This document shows, piece after piece, positions 17,788 through 25,715 of a stretch of DNA of 64,000 nt (position 1 is its first letter; every line of letters starts with the position of its first letter). This stretch comes from JAHEDT01 sp963825615. Its GTDB lineage: Bacteria > Desulfobacterota > Desulfuromonadia > Desulfuromonadales > BM103. The position numbers and the translations under genes were made by a program. Under the pieces are notes generated by a model. That model saw only the letters and a list, made by a program, of their open reading frames with translations. It did no database searches and was not told the origin of the DNA. The DNA is taken from NCBI GenBank assembly GCA_963825615.1, contig CAWGTV010000006.1, positions 310,001-374,000 of the forward strand, read 5' to 3'.

Positions 17788-17822
17788 AATGCACAAGGTC
17801 GCATCTTCCGCCTCGGTGCATT
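17788..17822. other. Inverted repeat between ctaE and ctaF
   Basis: AATGCAC at 17788-17794 pairs with GTGCATT at 17816-17822. It lies in the only sizeable gap of the oxidase operon (96 bp) and could tune read-through or mRNA stability; it has no T-run. Confidence 0.4.
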
Positions 17823-17843
17823 CAGTAAAAATTTGAGGTTATT

Positions 17844-18128
17844 ATGTCCGAAGAACATGCCCATATCGTGCCGTACAAGACGTTCCTGATCATCTGGGTC
17901 GCCCTGCTGATCCTCACCGGCGTAACCGTGGCCGTGGCGCAGTACCACTTCGGGGCGTGGAATATCTGGATCGCCCTGGGGATTGCCACGCTCAAGGCAG
18001 GGCTGGTAGTGGCCGTCTTCATGCACATGAAGTACGAGACCCGCCTCTTCAAACTGGCGCTGTTTTCGGCACTGGCGATTCTGGCCATCTTTATCGGCCT
18101 GACCTTTGTTGACGTTCTTTACCGTTAG
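17844..18128 (+). CDS. ctaF: Cytochrome c oxidase subunit IV-like protein
   Basis: A 94-residue protein with three hydrophobic segments (FLIIWVALLILTGVTVAVA, then IWIALGIATLKAGLVVAVF, then LFSALAILAIFIGLTFVDV) and the HMKYE turn typical of prokaryotic subunit IV/CyoD-like proteins. It is needed for assembly or stability of the oxidase in related systems. GAGG lies just upstream of ATG 17844. Confidence 0.9.
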   Translation: MSEEHAHIVPYKTFLIIWVALLILTGVTVAVAQYHFGAWNIWIALGIATLKAGLVVAVFMHMKYETRLFKLALFSALAILAIFIGLTFVDVLYR

Positions 18129-18136
18129 GAGCTGAC

Positions 18137-19465
18137 GTGAATCCGCAACCCCTGATCACTACCACCGAGGCTGTCGACAAAGCCTTCTACGTTATTTTCG
18201 GCATCAGCGGCGTCGCCCTGCTCGGTATCACGGTGGCCATGGTTTACCTCGTCTGGCGCTACAACCGCAAGCGTCAGCCGCTGCCGATCAGCCAGAAGGA
18301 CCACAACATCTGGCTCGAGATCACCTGGACGGTCATCCCCTCGATTCTGGTCATGGTGATGTTCTGGTACGGCTGGGAGGGCTATCTCTCCTTGCGGCGG
18401 ATTCCTGACAACGCCATCCCGGTGACAGCTTCGGCGCGCATGTGGTCGTGGCTCTTCACCTATGAGAACGGCAAGACCTCCGACAAGCTCTATGTCCCGG
18501 TCGGTGAACCGGTCAAAGTCCGCCTGGTCGCCGAAGACGTGCTGCACAGCTTTTACGTGCCGGCCTTCCGCGTCAAACGCGACTGCGTGCCGGGGATGGA
18601 TAACTACGTCTGGTTTGTCGCCGAGCAGCCCGGCAGCTACGATGTCTTCTGCGCCGAGTACTGCGGCGTCGCCCACTCCCAAATGGTCACCACGGTCGAG
18701 GCGATCCCGGCGCCGGAATTTGCCGCCTGGCTGACCGTCAAACCGGCGGTTGCCGACGCCGGCAGGGAACTGCTGCAGAAACACGGCTGCCTCGGCTGTC
18801 ATTCCATGGATGGCACACGCATGGTCGGACCGAGCTTCCAGGGAATCGGCGGCCGCCAGGTTGCCGTCACCAGCAACGGTGAGACCAGAACGCTGACCAC
18901 CGATCGCAACTACCTGGAGAAATCCATCCTCGAGCCCGGGGCCGATATCGTCGAAGGCTATCCGCCGGCCATGCCAACCTACGACGGACGCATCCCCGAT
19001 GAGGAGTTGAGCGGGATTGTCGATTACCTGATGGGGCTGAAAGCGGATGGACAGCAGAGCGAAGTGTCGCCGGAGCACGAAGCTGCAGAAGCAGACGAGT
19101 CGTCCAAGCACGCCACGCAAGAAGCCGCCGAACACGCCGAAAACCCGACGGCAGCCGCGGCGAACCTTGACCCGGCCAGCCTGGGCGAAAGCCTGGCGAA
19201 CAAAAACGGCTGTCTCGGTTGCCACAGTACTGACGGCAGCCGCCGGGTCGGCCCGAGCTTCAAGGGGCTGATGGGCAGTGAACGCACAGTGGTCAAGGAT
19301 GGACAGGAAGTCAAGGTCATGGCGGACGCCGATTACCTGCTCCGGGCTATCCATGAACCTAACGCTGAGATTGTGCAGGGCTACCCGGCCGCCATGCCCC
19401 CTTACCCCGGGCTCAGCGGCAAGGATATAGACGCCCTGCGCGCCTGGCTGGAAACGATGAAATAG
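18137..19465 (+). CDS. ctaC: Cytochrome c oxidase subunit II with two C-terminal cytochrome c domains
   Basis: A 442-residue caa3-type subunit II. Two N-terminal membrane helices precede the cupredoxin domain, with the CuA ligands in VLHSFYVPAF and CAEYCGVAHSQM. Two cytochrome c domains follow, each with CLGCH and a Met ligand in GYPPAMP or GYPAAMP. They are clearly duplicated (VGPSFQGIGG against VGPSFKGLMG) and joined by an acidic Ala/Glu-rich linker of about 40 residues. Most caa3 enzymes carry one such domain. Translation starts at GTG 18137 behind TAGGAG. No separate signal peptide is evident. Confidence 0.95.
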   Translation: MNPQPLITTTEAVDKAFYVIFGISGVALLGITVAMVYLVWRYNRKRQPLPISQKDHNIWLEITWTVIPSILVMVMFWYGWEGYLSLRRIPDNAIPVTASARMWSWLFTYENGKTSDKLYVPVGEPVKVRLVAEDVLHSFYVPAFRVKRDCVPGMDNYVWFVAEQPGSYDVFCAEYCGVAHSQMVTTVEAIPAPEFAAWLTVKPAVADAGRELLQKHGCLGCHSMDGTRMVGPSFQGIGGRQVAVTSNGETRTLTTDRNYLEKSILEPGADIVEGYPPAMPTYDGRIPDEELSGIVDYLMGLKADGQQSEVSPEHEAAEADESSKHATQEAAEHAENPTAAAANLDPASLGESLANKNGCLGCHSTDGSRRVGPSFKGLMGSERTVVKDGQEVKVMADADYLLRAIHEPNAEIVQGYPAAMPPYPGLSGKDIDALRAWLETMK

Positions 19466-19466
19466 C

Positions 19467-20378
19467 ATGCACAGCCATTCCGGCACCGTGACCAACCTGA
19501 CGGCCCTAAGCCGCCTGATCAGACTGCCATTGTCGGCGATGGTCGCTCTTTCCGCCCTGACCGGAGCCCTGGCCGGAGCCTTGGCGACCAACGTGCAGAT
19601 GAGCTGGACCACCCTCTGGGCGTTGGCCTGGGGGATCTTCCTGCTCAGTTCGGCGTGCTCGGTCCTCAACCAGGTCCAGGAGCGCTTCACCGACGCATTG
19701 ATGCGCCGCACCTGTCGCCGGCCGCTGGCCTGTGGCGACCTGACCGCAACCACCGGCATGGCCATCGGCGTCATGCTTGGCAGTGGTGGCCTCGCCATCC
19801 TGTTCGCCGCAACCGGCACGGCCACAACCGTACTGGGGCTGGCGGCAACCGGCTGGTACCTGCTGGTCTACACCCCCCTGAAACGGCTCTCCTCCCTTGC
19901 GGTGGTGGCCGGGACCCCCTGCGGGGCCCTGCCGCCGCTGATCGGCTGGCTGGCCGCCGGCGGCGATCCGCTGGACCCCCGTCCGCTCACCCTGGTGCTG
20001 CTGATGGTTCTCTGGCAGGTTCCGCACTTCTGGCTGCTGGCCCTTCCCGACCGCGACGAGCTGAAACGCATCGGCTCCAAGGTTCTGCCCGAAAAACTCT
20101 CCGGACACCAGCTCCTCAGCATCAGTCATTTCTGGATTCTCGGCACGGTTACGGCGACCCTGTTGCTGCCACCCATGCAACTGGTACAGCTACCGCTGCT
20201 CCAGGGTTTGGTCGCAGGACTGGCCATCTCGTTCGCGGTCTGGACGACACGCACCGTGCACAAAGCCCTCTTCGTCGAGAAAACCGCCTACAAGCTCCGC
20301 GTTGGCCTGCACCTCTACCTCGGTCTGGTGCTGGGTACCATTCTCCTCAATGGCCTGTTGGTCCGATTGTTTTTTTGA
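19467..20378 (+). CDS. ctaB: Protoheme IX farnesyltransferase (heme O synthase)
   Basis: A 303-residue UbiA-family membrane enzyme that farnesylates heme b to heme o for the oxidase. The first Asp-rich motif is represented by LNQVQERFTDALMRRTCRRP, in the NxxxDxxxD/MxRTxxRP pattern of CtaB, and the second by LPDRDELKRIG. About eight or nine membrane segments are visible. It starts one base after the ctaC stop. No ctaA (heme A synthase) is seen in this operon, so whether heme a is made depends on a gene elsewhere. Confidence 0.93.
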   Translation: MHSHSGTVTNLTALSRLIRLPLSAMVALSALTGALAGALATNVQMSWTTLWALAWGIFLLSSACSVLNQVQERFTDALMRRTCRRPLACGDLTATTGMAIGVMLGSGGLAILFAATGTATTVLGLAATGWYLLVYTPLKRLSSLAVVAGTPCGALPPLIGWLAAGGDPLDPRPLTLVLLMVLWQVPHFWLLALPDRDELKRIGSKVLPEKLSGHQLLSISHFWILGTVTATLLLPPMQLVQLPLLQGLVAGLAISFAVWTTRTVHKALFVEKTAYKLRVGLHLYLGLVLGTILLNGLLVRLFF

Positions 20379-20448
20379 CACACTGCGGCAGGTCCCAGCC
20401 GGCAACAACCTTACCCAGGAATCCGACGGTTTTAGGAGAGAACGATGC

Positions 20449-20607
20449 ATGCGACTGGTCACGCATGGCGAGCTGGATGGTCTGGCGGTCGCCGTACTGA
20501 TCTCGGCGATGGCAGAGATCGCTGAGATTTTGCTGATGCACCCGCAGGACATCACCGACAAGCGGTGGACTCATTTACTTGAACAGGGATGCCCCTCAGC
20601 CAGATAG
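20449..20607 (+). pseudogene. N-terminal fragment of a DHH-family phosphoesterase
   Basis: The frame reads MRLVTHGELDGLAVAVLIS then ILLMHPQDITDKRW and stops after 52 codons. This matches the first 40 residues of the DHH-family gene at 30 kb (MRLLTRSDFDGICCAVLL then VYAHPKDLQDGK). A ribosome site (TAGGAGAG) precedes the ATG. After DKRW similarity ends and no further DHH motif, FDHH or GGGH follows downstream. It is most simply a deletion remnant of a second copy; a chimeric assembly join is also possible. It cannot be catalytically active. Confidence 0.7.
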
Positions 20608-20675
20608 AACTCGTGCCCGTGAGTGGATTGGCATCTGCGCGGGGGCTGCCTCCGCGACCACCACTCAAGAACACG

Positions 20676-20996
20676 TCAATCGATCTTCTTCTGCCGAGCC
20701 TTCTTCTTATCACTCAACTGGCGTTTGGCTTCTAGCCGGCGGGCGATGGCCGACTTGCCGGGACGGGTGGCAATACGCGGCCGGCGCCGACGATTGCGCG
20801 CCGCCAGCTTCTCCTCCAGGCGCGCCATGGCCCGCTGTAGGTTCATGTGGCGGGAGCGCGATTCGGTCGCGATTGCTACGACACCGGTGGGCAGATGGGT
20901 GATGCGCACCCCGGTTTCGCTGGTGTTGCGATGCTGGCCGCCGGGGCCGGAGCCGCGAAAATAGTCGATCCTGACATCCTGATCACGCCATTGCAT
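20676..20996 (-). CDS. Small GGQ-motif release-factor-like protein
   Basis: About 106 residues with the peptidyl-tRNA hydrolysis motif RGSGPGGQHRNTSETGVRI and a very basic C-terminal tail (ARNRRRRPRIATRP then SDKKKARQKK). It has the RF-1 catalytic domain without codon-recognition domains, as in ArfB and the mitochondrial MTRFR proteins that rescue stalled ribosomes. ATG 20996 follows a weak AAGTGAG; a GTG three codons upstream is possible. It stands alone, convergent with the DHH fragment. Confidence 0.82.
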   Translation of the reverse strand: MQWRDQDVRIDYFRGSGPGGQHRNTSETGVRITHLPTGVVAIATESRSRHMNLQRAMARLEEKLAARNRRRRPRIATRPGKSAIARRLEAKRQLSDKKKARQKKID

Positions 20997-21013
20997 CTTG
21001 CTCACTTCGAGGC

Positions 21014-21034
21014 GCGGGACGCGGAACGCTCGGC
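21014..21034. repeat. CGGGACG-class heptad cluster
   Basis: GCGGGAC, GCGGAAC and GCTCGGC follow one another between the release-factor-like gene and the ACT-domain gene. Confidence 0.75.
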
Positions 21035-21128
21035 GCTCCTTTCCCGGCCAGCTCTTTGTTTGGTAAAAACTTCACGCTCATGCTAAAAAGTAGAATAATT
21101 ACATCCTGATGTCAAAACGGAGGACGCC

Positions 21129-21668
21129 ATGAACCATTTTGCCCTGACCATCGTCGGCCGCGACCGCCCCGGGATCGTCTCCCAGGTGACCGAAATCCTT
21201 TTCAACCAGGGCTGCAACCTGGCCGATTCGAGCTGCTCGATCCTCGGTGGCCAGTTTGCCATGATCCTGATCCTCGGTCACCCTGAATTCACCAGTCGCG
21301 AAAGTTTCGGCGACGCCTTCAAACCTCTGGAAGACGCCGATTTGTCAGTCGCCCTGCGCGTACTCAAACCGGGCGGTGAGATTCGACCGCACATCGAGGG
21401 GGAGCTCTGCATGATTTCGGTCTACGGCTCCGACAAGCCGGGGATCGTGTACCGCGTGGCCAAGGTTCTCGGTGACAATAAGGTCAACATCACCGACCTC
21501 AACACCAAGCTGGTCGGCAGCGAGGAGCGTCCCGTCTACGTTCTCGTCCTCGAGGCGACTTTGCCGGAAGGCATCGAAGAGGACGAGGTCAACACCTGGC
21601 TGGCCCCGGTACGGGATGAGCTGCAGGTGGACATCAGCGTGCGCACCATCCCGACGGTGGAACTCTGA
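21129..21668 (+). CDS. Double-ACT-domain regulator (GcvR-like)
   Basis: A 179-residue protein made of two ACT domains, beginning MNHFALTIVGRDRPGIVSQV and, in the second half, CMISVYGSDKPGIVYRVAKV. ACT pairs bind small ligands, usually amino acids; related GcvR proteins regulate glycine cleavage, but no gcv genes are in view. ATG 21129 follows CGGAGG. The stop is two bases before the deformylase start, so the two form an operon. Confidence 0.88.
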   Translation: MNHFALTIVGRDRPGIVSQVTEILFNQGCNLADSSCSILGGQFAMILILGHPEFTSRESFGDAFKPLEDADLSVALRVLKPGGEIRPHIEGELCMISVYGSDKPGIVYRVAKVLGDNKVNITDLNTKLVGSEERPVYVLVLEATLPEGIEEDEVNTWLAPVRDELQVDISVRTIPTVEL

Positions 21669-21670
21669 TC

Positions 21671-22175
21671 ATGGCCGTACGTTCCATTCGCACTTATCCA
21701 GACCCGATCCTCAAACAGTTGGCAGAATCCGGTCGATAAGATCGACGACTCGGTAGTCGCAGTCATCCAGGACCTGGTGGATACCATGGTCGATTCCGGT
21801 CACTCGGTGGGCGTCGCCGCACCACAGATCGGCGTGCTGCGCCGCGTGGTGGTGGTCGATGTCTCCAAGAGCAAGCTCGGCAAAGACAGCAACCACGGTT
21901 TGCTCGAGATGGTCAACCCGGCGATCATTGAGAAAGCCGGGAGCAGGACGATGCGCGAAGGCTGCATGAGCGTACCCGATTACACCGGCAACGTGACACG
22001 CGCAGAGCACATCGTCGTCGAATTCAATGACCGCACCGGCCAGTTGCGCGTCATTGAAACCAGCGGTTTCGAGGCAGTCGCCATCCAGCACGAGCTGGAC
22101 CATCTCGACGGCCTGCTCTTTCTCGACCGTGTTTCCAGCCTGAAAACCGACCTGTACCGGAGAAAAGCGAAATAA
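21671..22175 (+). CDS. def: Peptide deformylase, one frameshift
   Basis: A metalloenzyme of 167 residues (corrected) that removes the formyl group from new proteins. All three motifs are present: GVAAPQIG, EGCMSVP with the metal-binding Cys and QHELDHLDG with the two His ligands and catalytic Glu. An extra T near 21728 turns EPVDKIDD into ESGR and a stop; removing it restores a normal N-terminus MAVRSIRTYPDPILKQLAE. As an essential gene it is very unlikely to be truly broken. Confidence 0.93.
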
Positions 22176-22180
22176 CCCCC

Positions 22181-22201
22181 GGAACGCGGGACGAGGGCAG
22201 C
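22181..22201. repeat. CGGGACG-class heptads directly after def
   Basis: GGAACGC, GGGACGA and GGGCAGC begin six bases after the def stop codon, on the sense strand. Confidence 0.85.
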
Positions 22202-22277
22202 GAGAATCAACGACACCGACCACCGCGAGACTATGAACCTCCCGCTCATTGCACTAAGTGCAGAAGTCTAACAGGCC

Positions 22278-22976
22278 ATGACGACACTTTTACTCCTGCC
22301 CGGGCTGGACGGAACGGGCCTGGTTTTCCAACCCCTGCTGGCACACCTGACTGCAGAGATCGACGCCCAGGTTGTCCGCTACCCGGCCGACCGGCCCTTG
22401 TCGTTCCGGGAGCATGTCGATTTCGCCCGCAGGCAGCTGCCAACGGACCGGCCGTTCGTGCTGCTTGCGGAATCCTTTTCCGGACCGATCGCCCTGCAAC
22501 TGCTGACCGCAGCACCGGACAACCTGCTTGGCGTCATCTTCGTTGCGACCTTCGCCCGTTACCCGAGCCCCTTTCTCCTTGATACCGGCCGCCACCTCCC
22601 GCAAGGTCTGCTGCTGAAGCTCTTTGCAACGCCCTTACTCTGCCGCTTCTTCTGCCTAGGGAATGCACCTGCGGAGGCCGTCAAACTTTTTCGCCAGGCG
22701 CTGCAAAGCAATGCATTGAGCGTCCTGTCGCGTCGTCTGAAGATCCTTGCCGAACTGCCGCCGCCACCAGACACGACCTACTCAGCGCCCTGTCTCTATC
22801 TCCAGGCATGCAACGACCGGCTGGTGCCACCGCGCGCCGCGGATGCGTTGCGAAAACATCTGCCGCAGCTGCGTATCGTACAGATACCAGGACCGCATAT
22901 CATCCTGCTCGCACAACCTGAGCAAGGCGCCCGACTGATCAACGATTTTATCGCCAAATTGACGACTCCCCGATGA
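22278..22976 (+). CDS. Alpha/beta-hydrolase family protein
   Basis: A 232-residue hydrolase. The start TLLLLPGLDGTGLVFQPLL carries the oxyanion region, the nucleophile elbow is LLAESFSGPIAL with Ser at about 76, and the C-terminal part shows the Asp strand (CLYLQACNDRLVPPRAADAL) and the catalytic His (IPGPHIILLAQPE). The substrate is unknown. It overlaps the following DksA/TraR gene by ATGA, so the two are co-translated. Confidence 0.85.
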   Translation: MTTLLLLPGLDGTGLVFQPLLAHLTAEIDAQVVRYPADRPLSFREHVDFARRQLPTDRPFVLLAESFSGPIALQLLTAAPDNLLGVIFVATFARYPSPFLLDTGRHLPQGLLLKLFATPLLCRFFCLGNAPAEAVKLFRQALQSNALSVLSRRLKILAELPPPPDTTYSAPCLYLQACNDRLVPPRAADALRKHLPQLRIVQIPGPHIILLAQPEQGARLINDFIAKLTTPR

Positions 22977-23335
22977 CTGAATTGAACGTAGGACAACTCA
23001 CGGAACTTCATAAGGCCCTATTGGACCTGCGCGCGGAAATCAGCAAGATGCTTGTGGATTCGGATGGTGGCGCACAGCCGGTCAGCCTCGATGAACCGAT
23101 CGGCCGGCTCTCGCGCATGGATGCCATGCAGCAGCAGAGCATGGTCCAGGCCAACCGGCGCACAGCCACGACCCGGCTGGCACGCATTGAAGCCGCCCTG
23201 CGCCGCCACGCCGGCAACGAATACGGCCAGTGCCTCGAATGTAATGAGCCGATCGGTTACGCCCGTCTCAAGGCGCAGCCGGATGCCCCTTTCTGCATTG
23301 CCTGCCAAGGTAGCAAGGAAGCGCGAATAACGTGA
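22973..23335 (+). CDS. DksA/TraR-type zinc-finger protein
   Basis: A 120-residue protein with an N-terminal coiled coil and a C-terminal four-cysteine zinc finger (CLECNEPIGYARLKAQPDA then FCIACQ). DksA-type proteins act in the RNA polymerase secondary channel; the tip residues of classical DksA (DxxDxA) are not clearly present, although PIGRLSRMDAMQQQSM occupies that place as in short TraR/YbiI-like relatives. Its role in stress response is inferred only from the family. Confidence 0.85.
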   Translation: MTELNVGQLTELHKALLDLRAEISKMLVDSDGGAQPVSLDEPIGRLSRMDAMQQQSMVQANRRTATTRLARIEAALRRHAGNEYGQCLECNEPIGYARLKAQPDAPFCIACQGSKEARIT

Positions 23336-23359
23336 TGAGGGAGACGGAAAATCGCCTCT

Positions 23360-23388
23360 TTCCTCGTCCCGGTTCCCGCGTCCCCGGG
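23360..23388. repeat. CGGGACG-class heptad cluster (reverse orientation)
   Basis: The plus strand reads TTTCCTCG, TCCCGG, TTCCCGCG, TCCCCGGG between the DksA/TraR stop and the methyltransferase start; the last copy ends three bases before the start codon. Confidence 0.75.
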
Positions 23389-23390
23389 TT

Positions 23391-24062
23391 ATGATACGTT
23401 CCTCTAAAAATCGCCTGACCGAAAAAGAGCGGTTTCTCTTCCCAGGCCAGACCCTGTTCGAAAAGGTTGGCCGTGCCGTCTGCCAGGCAGGCTGCCTGCC
23501 GCGTAAAGAGCTATTTGAAGCGTGGGAAGTTGCCCGCCGGGTGCGGCGACGTTTCCGCGGTGGGCGGGTCGTTGACCTGGCCTGCGGCCACGGCCTGACC
23601 GCTGCCCTGCTTCTATTGCTCGATGATAGTTCAACGCAAGCCCACGCTGTTGATCGCACCATCCCGATCTCGGCTCAGCGCCTTTATCAAGCTCTGAAGG
23701 CAGAATGGCCAAGGCTCGCCGATCGCGTTCATTATGTCGAGTCGCCGCTGGAAACATTCAACCTGGAGCCGGACGATCTCGTCGTATCGGTTCATGCTTG
23801 CGGCAACTTGACCGACCTAGTCATGGAACGGGCCACAGCCGTCGGCGCACGGCTGGCCGTGCTCCCCTGCTGCCACAATCTCGATGACGCCGACCAGGCT
23901 GGACTGGACGGATGGCTGGACGGCCCCCTGGCGGTGGACGTTGCCAGGGCGAACCGCTTGCAGCGCCAGGGCTACAGAATTTTCACCCAGCATATCCCTG
24001 ATGACATCACGCCCAAGAATCGCCTACTGATGGGTGAGCCTTGGCCTGTTCTGTTGGCTTGA
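23391..24062 (+). CDS. SAM-dependent methyltransferase-domain protein
   Basis: A 223-residue protein with the SAM-binding motif RVVDLACGHGLTAALLLL at about 61-78, then VHYVESPLETFNLEPDDLV and VLPCCHN, resembling the Methyltransf_32 group. The methyl acceptor is unknown. The start ATG 23391 has no good ribosome site and is immediately preceded by heptad repeats. The gene ends 128 bp before the convergent sugar dehydrogenase; that gap holds only a perfect TGACGTACGTCA palindrome at 24107-24118. Confidence 0.75.
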   Translation: MIRSSKNRLTEKERFLFPGQTLFEKVGRAVCQAGCLPRKELFEAWEVARRVRRRFRGGRVVDLACGHGLTAALLLLLDDSSTQAHAVDRTIPISAQRLYQALKAEWPRLADRVHYVESPLETFNLEPDDLVVSVHACGNLTDLVMERATAVGARLAVLPCCHNLDDADQAGLDGWLDGPLAVDVARANRLQRQGYRIFTQHIPDDITPKNRLLMGEPWPVLLA

Positions 24063-24190
24063 ACTGTAACGATTTGCAAAACCTGTCGCAAATAAGGCCG
24101 CCAGCATGACGTACGTCAGCCCGTCGAAGAGGAGCAGACCGGCTCTCTACGATCCAGCGCGACACCGCTAAGTGCAGGCGCAGGCCGGCC

Positions 24191-25368
24191 TCAATCTCTA
24201 ATCTGGATAAGCTTGCCACTGTCTGTGAGCAGATAGATCCAGCCATCCGTCCCTTGCTCCACGTCGCGGATGCGTTCACCCAGGTCAGCGAACAGACGCT
24301 CCCGAGTGACTTCCGTATCACCTCTGAGTTCGACACGCCAGAGCGCAGTGCCCGCCAGCGCACCCATGAAGACATTGCCCTGCCATTGCGGAAAACCAGT
24401 GCCTGTGTAGAAGATCAGCCCGGCGGGGGCTATCGAGACGGGCACCCAGTAGCTGACCGGCTCGATGTAGTTCGGTGCGTGGGTGCCGCCACCAATCCGG
24501 CAGGCGTCGCCGACCGGATCACCGTAGTTGCAGCCGTAGCTCACCACCGGCCAGCCATAGTTACCGGCCGGTGTGATCTTGTTGAGCTCATCCCCTCCTT
24601 GCGGCCCATGCTCGTTGATCCACAACGCGTCATCACCCGGGCGGATCGCCGCGCCTTGAGGGTTGCGATGGCCATAACTCCAAATCTCCGGCCGCGCGCC
24701 GACGATTGTCGGGTTATCTGCAGGCACAGTGCCGTCGCGATTGATGCGGATCACCTTGCCGAGCGTAGTAGCCAAATCCTGTGCAGGTGTTCCTAGCTGG
24801 CGTTCGCCGAACGTTACATATAGCGTCTTGTCACTGCGGAAGGCGAGACGTGCGCCGAAATGCCCGGTGCCACCGACCTTAGGCACCTGGCGGTAGATCA
24901 CGGCAACGTCCTGCAAGGCGTCACCGACCAGTCGGCCGCGAGCGACTGCCGTACCTGCGAGGCCAACCTCGGCACCGATGCCGGGTTCCGAGTACGTCCA
25001 GTAGACCCAAGGGTCGGTTGCATAGTCAGGATCCAATGCCACATCGAGCAACCCGCCCTGACCCGAGGCCGCCACGGCAGGCAACCCGCTCACCGTCGCC
25101 TGTACGTTTCTGCCGTCGGCACTCAGAATCACCATGCTGCCTCCCTTCTCGGTGACCAGCATGCGGTTATCGGGCAGGAAAGCGAGGCCCCAGGGACTGG
25201 ACCAGCAAGTTGTTAAGCGTAACAGCTGTCGGCGCGACGGCCGGGGGGACTCGGGGTTGAGTCATCACTGCCGCTGTCGCCACTCCCACCACCCCGCAAG
25301 CGAACAGCACACCCAGCAAGTGCCAGCAAACCGAGAGCGGCAATACAAGGTTTGAATGTCAGTTTCAT
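24191..25368 (-). CDS. PQQ-dependent aldose-type sugar dehydrogenase lipoprotein, two frameshifts
   Basis: A soluble glucose/sorbosone-dehydrogenase beta-propeller of about 391 residues, anchored as a lipoprotein (lipobox LLALAGC). Landmarks are WGLAFLPDNRMLVTEK, GHFGARLAF, the catalytic-site sequence SYGHRNPQGAAIRPGDD and NEHGPQGGDELN. These enzymes oxidise sugar aldehydes in the periplasm using PQQ. Two one-base insertions break the N-terminus: one in a C-run near 25244 and one near 25205; correction joins the signal peptide, a Gly/Ser/Pro linker and the propeller. ATG 25368 has an excellent GGAGGTGA site. Confidence 0.87.
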
Positions 25369-25638
25369 CACTCACCTCCTGCGCCAAGCCCCTGTCTGCA
25401 TCGCAACCTTCGCGCGCCATGCAGGGATCTATTGGTTTGATTTATATCAGGGATTTAAGGGGATACAACATTTGCAGCGGATGACCATGAGATTGCATCA
25501 CTTACTATCAGGGTATCATCGCTGCCCTGCGCAGGTCAATCTTTAAATCCTCGGACTTGGCTTCACCAGCTTCGATAAACAGCCTGCCGGGAATCACAGC
25601 CTGCTTTCGGCAAGGACCCCTGTTAGCCATAAAATTAA
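25369..25638. other. Non-coding gap upstream of the sugar dehydrogenase
   Basis: No open frame with family character was found here. It presumably carries the promoter of the minus-strand sugar dehydrogenase gene; no repeat array was seen. Confidence 0.5.
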
Positions 25639-25664
25639 GGGCAGGTGGTCTGGACCACCTGCCC
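25639..25664 (-). terminator. Strong terminator after the multiheme cytochrome gene
   Basis: A perfect 12-bp inverted repeat GGGCAGGTGGTC/GACCACCTGCCC lies about 50 bp after the stop of the minus-strand cytochrome gene and is followed on that strand by TTAATTTTATGG. Confidence 0.85.
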
Positions 25665-25715
25665 CGCGGATGATGACATCCTAAACGTTGCAGTTCACTT
25701 GGCGAGGCCGTGTCA

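Noticed and set aside
18125..19825. A long open frame antisense to ctaC and ctaB
   Set aside because: Overlaps two well-supported genes and shows no motif.
20623..20964. Plus-strand frame opposite the release-factor-like gene
   Set aside because: Antisense to the GGQ protein; composition is that of a shadow frame.
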